Shown: positions 63,575 through 64,000 of the stretch, in pieces
Layout of the letters: every line of letters starts with the position of its first letter
Position numbering within the stretch: position 1 is the stretch's first letter
Origin: Streptomyces sp. NRRL F-5122
Lineage (GTDB): Bacteria; Actinomycetota; Actinomycetes; Streptomycetales; Streptomycetaceae
Assembly (NCBI RefSeq): GCF_001507435.1
Contig: NZ_LMWH01000245.1
Location: 19,904-83,903, forward strand
DNA length: 64,000 bases
Direction of reading: 5' to 3'
Notes under the pieces: model-generated
Told to the model about the DNA's origin: nothing
The model's database searches: none
What the model saw: the letters and a program-made list of their open reading frames with translations, nothing else
Made by a program: the position numbers and the translations under genes

Positions 63575-63945
63575 GGAATCCTGAACTCAGGGAATCGTGA
63601 ATCGTGATGATGTGTACGGCAGCGGAGTGCCGCAACCACGGCAGCCGTCGACGAACCGAGTCGCCTTTCTCTGCCCCAGGCAGCGCCGATATGACCACCA
63701 GCGACCGTTCTGCATAGAGCTGTGGATCAGAAGGTGCCCGCGCCCCATCCGTGCCCGATCGCTCGGGGAACCGTGGGGAATCACGGTGTCGAGCGGGCAC
63801 CGCACAACGCGGCAGCCCTGACCGTAACGCCTGGTCAGCGGCTGTTCGCTTGCGCGGTGGATGTGTGATTTGAACCCACGGCGACTCGCGCCACGACGGT
63901 GTCAGGATCGTCGGTCGAGGTTCGGTGAAGCGGCTGCCGAGGTGC
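63575..63945. other. Intergenic region with serine-tRNA-like fragment
   Basis: About 370 bases with the promoter of the metal-resistance pair at one end and the tRNA-like fragment at the other. No supported gene. Confidence 0.45.
63851..63900 (-). repeat. Serine-tRNA-like 3' fragment, likely attachment-site relic (copy B)
   Basis: Read on the minus strand, this resembles the 3' half of a class II tRNA with a T loop TTCAAAT and stem GTGGG/CACAC (one mismatch). It is the inverted partner of the fragment at 46239-46288. The 5' half is missing. Confidence 0.5.
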
Positions 63946-64000
63946 TCACGGCCCGGGCCAGTCCAGGCACAGGACGGTGGCATCGTCGCGTGGGTCGTGA
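63946..64000 (-). CDS. C-terminal end of a PP2C/SpoIIE-type phosphatase, cut by window edge
   Basis: The minus strand entering from the right edge reads HDPRDDATVLCLDWPGP and stops at 63946. RDDAT(V/L)L is the typical last strand motif of SpoIIE/RsbU-type phosphatases. Only 17 codons are inside the window, so the call rests on this short motif. Confidence 0.55.
   Translation of the reverse strand, partial: HDPRDDATVLCLDWPGP

Noticed and set aside
63587..63821. Short frames on both strands between the metal sensor and the right edge
   Set aside because: No ribosome site, no recognisable domain, and composition typical of non-coding DNA.

Overview
This window is a high-GC actinobacterial chromosome segment, almost certainly Streptomyces. 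Signs are strong third-position GC, frequent GTG/TTG starts, ATGA/GTGA stop-start overlaps, rare TTA codons, long GC stem-loop terminators, and gene content that I recall from the Streptomyces core chromosome (asd, pepN, malQ, a chitosan-responsive csn operon, pknG, ettA, ssbB). Gene order looks like the S. coelicolor SCO2637-SCO2685 region; that comparison is from memory, not from an alignment.

Layout. 1-15.5 kb holds housekeeping and secreted enzymes: a Tat-exported metallophosphoesterase cut by the left edge, a NUDIX hydrolase, a large secreted subtilase, an ECF sigma factor with a membrane partner, aspartate-semialdehyde dehydrogenase, a DUF1203 protein, aminopeptidase N, a MarR regulator, 4-alpha-glucanotransferase, and a small protein with an exact 12-residue repeat. 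15.7-20 kb is an ECF sigma / zinc-finger membrane anti-sigma / ABC exporter operon. 20-22 kb carries an HNH nuclease and an MscS-type channel. 22.2-29.1 kb is the csnR-E-F-G-H-K operon for uptake and metabolism of chitosan-derived amino-sugars, preceded by a perfect 15-bp palindrome that is the likely CsnR operator. 29.3-40 kb is a seven-gene signalling island: GlnX-like membrane sensor, GlnH-like solute-binding protein, a coiled-coil protein with a TTA codon, PknG kinase, a zinc-ribbon PP2C phosphatase, a VWA protein and a zinc-ribbon FHA protein. It contains a kinase, phosphatase, phospho-reader and amino-acid sensor in one directional block and is the most interesting system here. 40-44.5 kb has an isoaspartyl-methyltransferase-like protein, a group II truncated hemoglobin and the ettA-thioesterase-unknown operon.

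44.8-46.7 kb is a decayed accessory patch (frameshifted HAD protein, DUF5958 protein with a TTA codon, small unknowns, a serine-tRNA-like 3' fragment). 47-55 kb returns to core genes: VOC protein, lamin-tail protein, a thioester-domain surface protein with an LAETG sorting signal, ssbB and two overlapping YfjP-like GTPases. tRNA-Arg(UCU) at 55.09 kb is an integration hot spot. A perfect 90-bp direct repeat of its 3' half and terminator lies 5,548 bp downstream, bracketing a decayed integrative element (xis/int remnants, an IS982-type transposase tail) that still carries an apparently intact lactococcin-972-type bacteriocin cassette. A second integrase tail after the distal repeat indicates tandem accretion of two related elements. 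61.3-64 kb has an ANTAR protein, a broken SpoIIE-type phosphatase, a CmtR-like metal sensor overlapping a cysteine-tailed CDF exporter, another serine-tRNA-like fragment, and the C-terminal end of a phosphatase running off the right edge.
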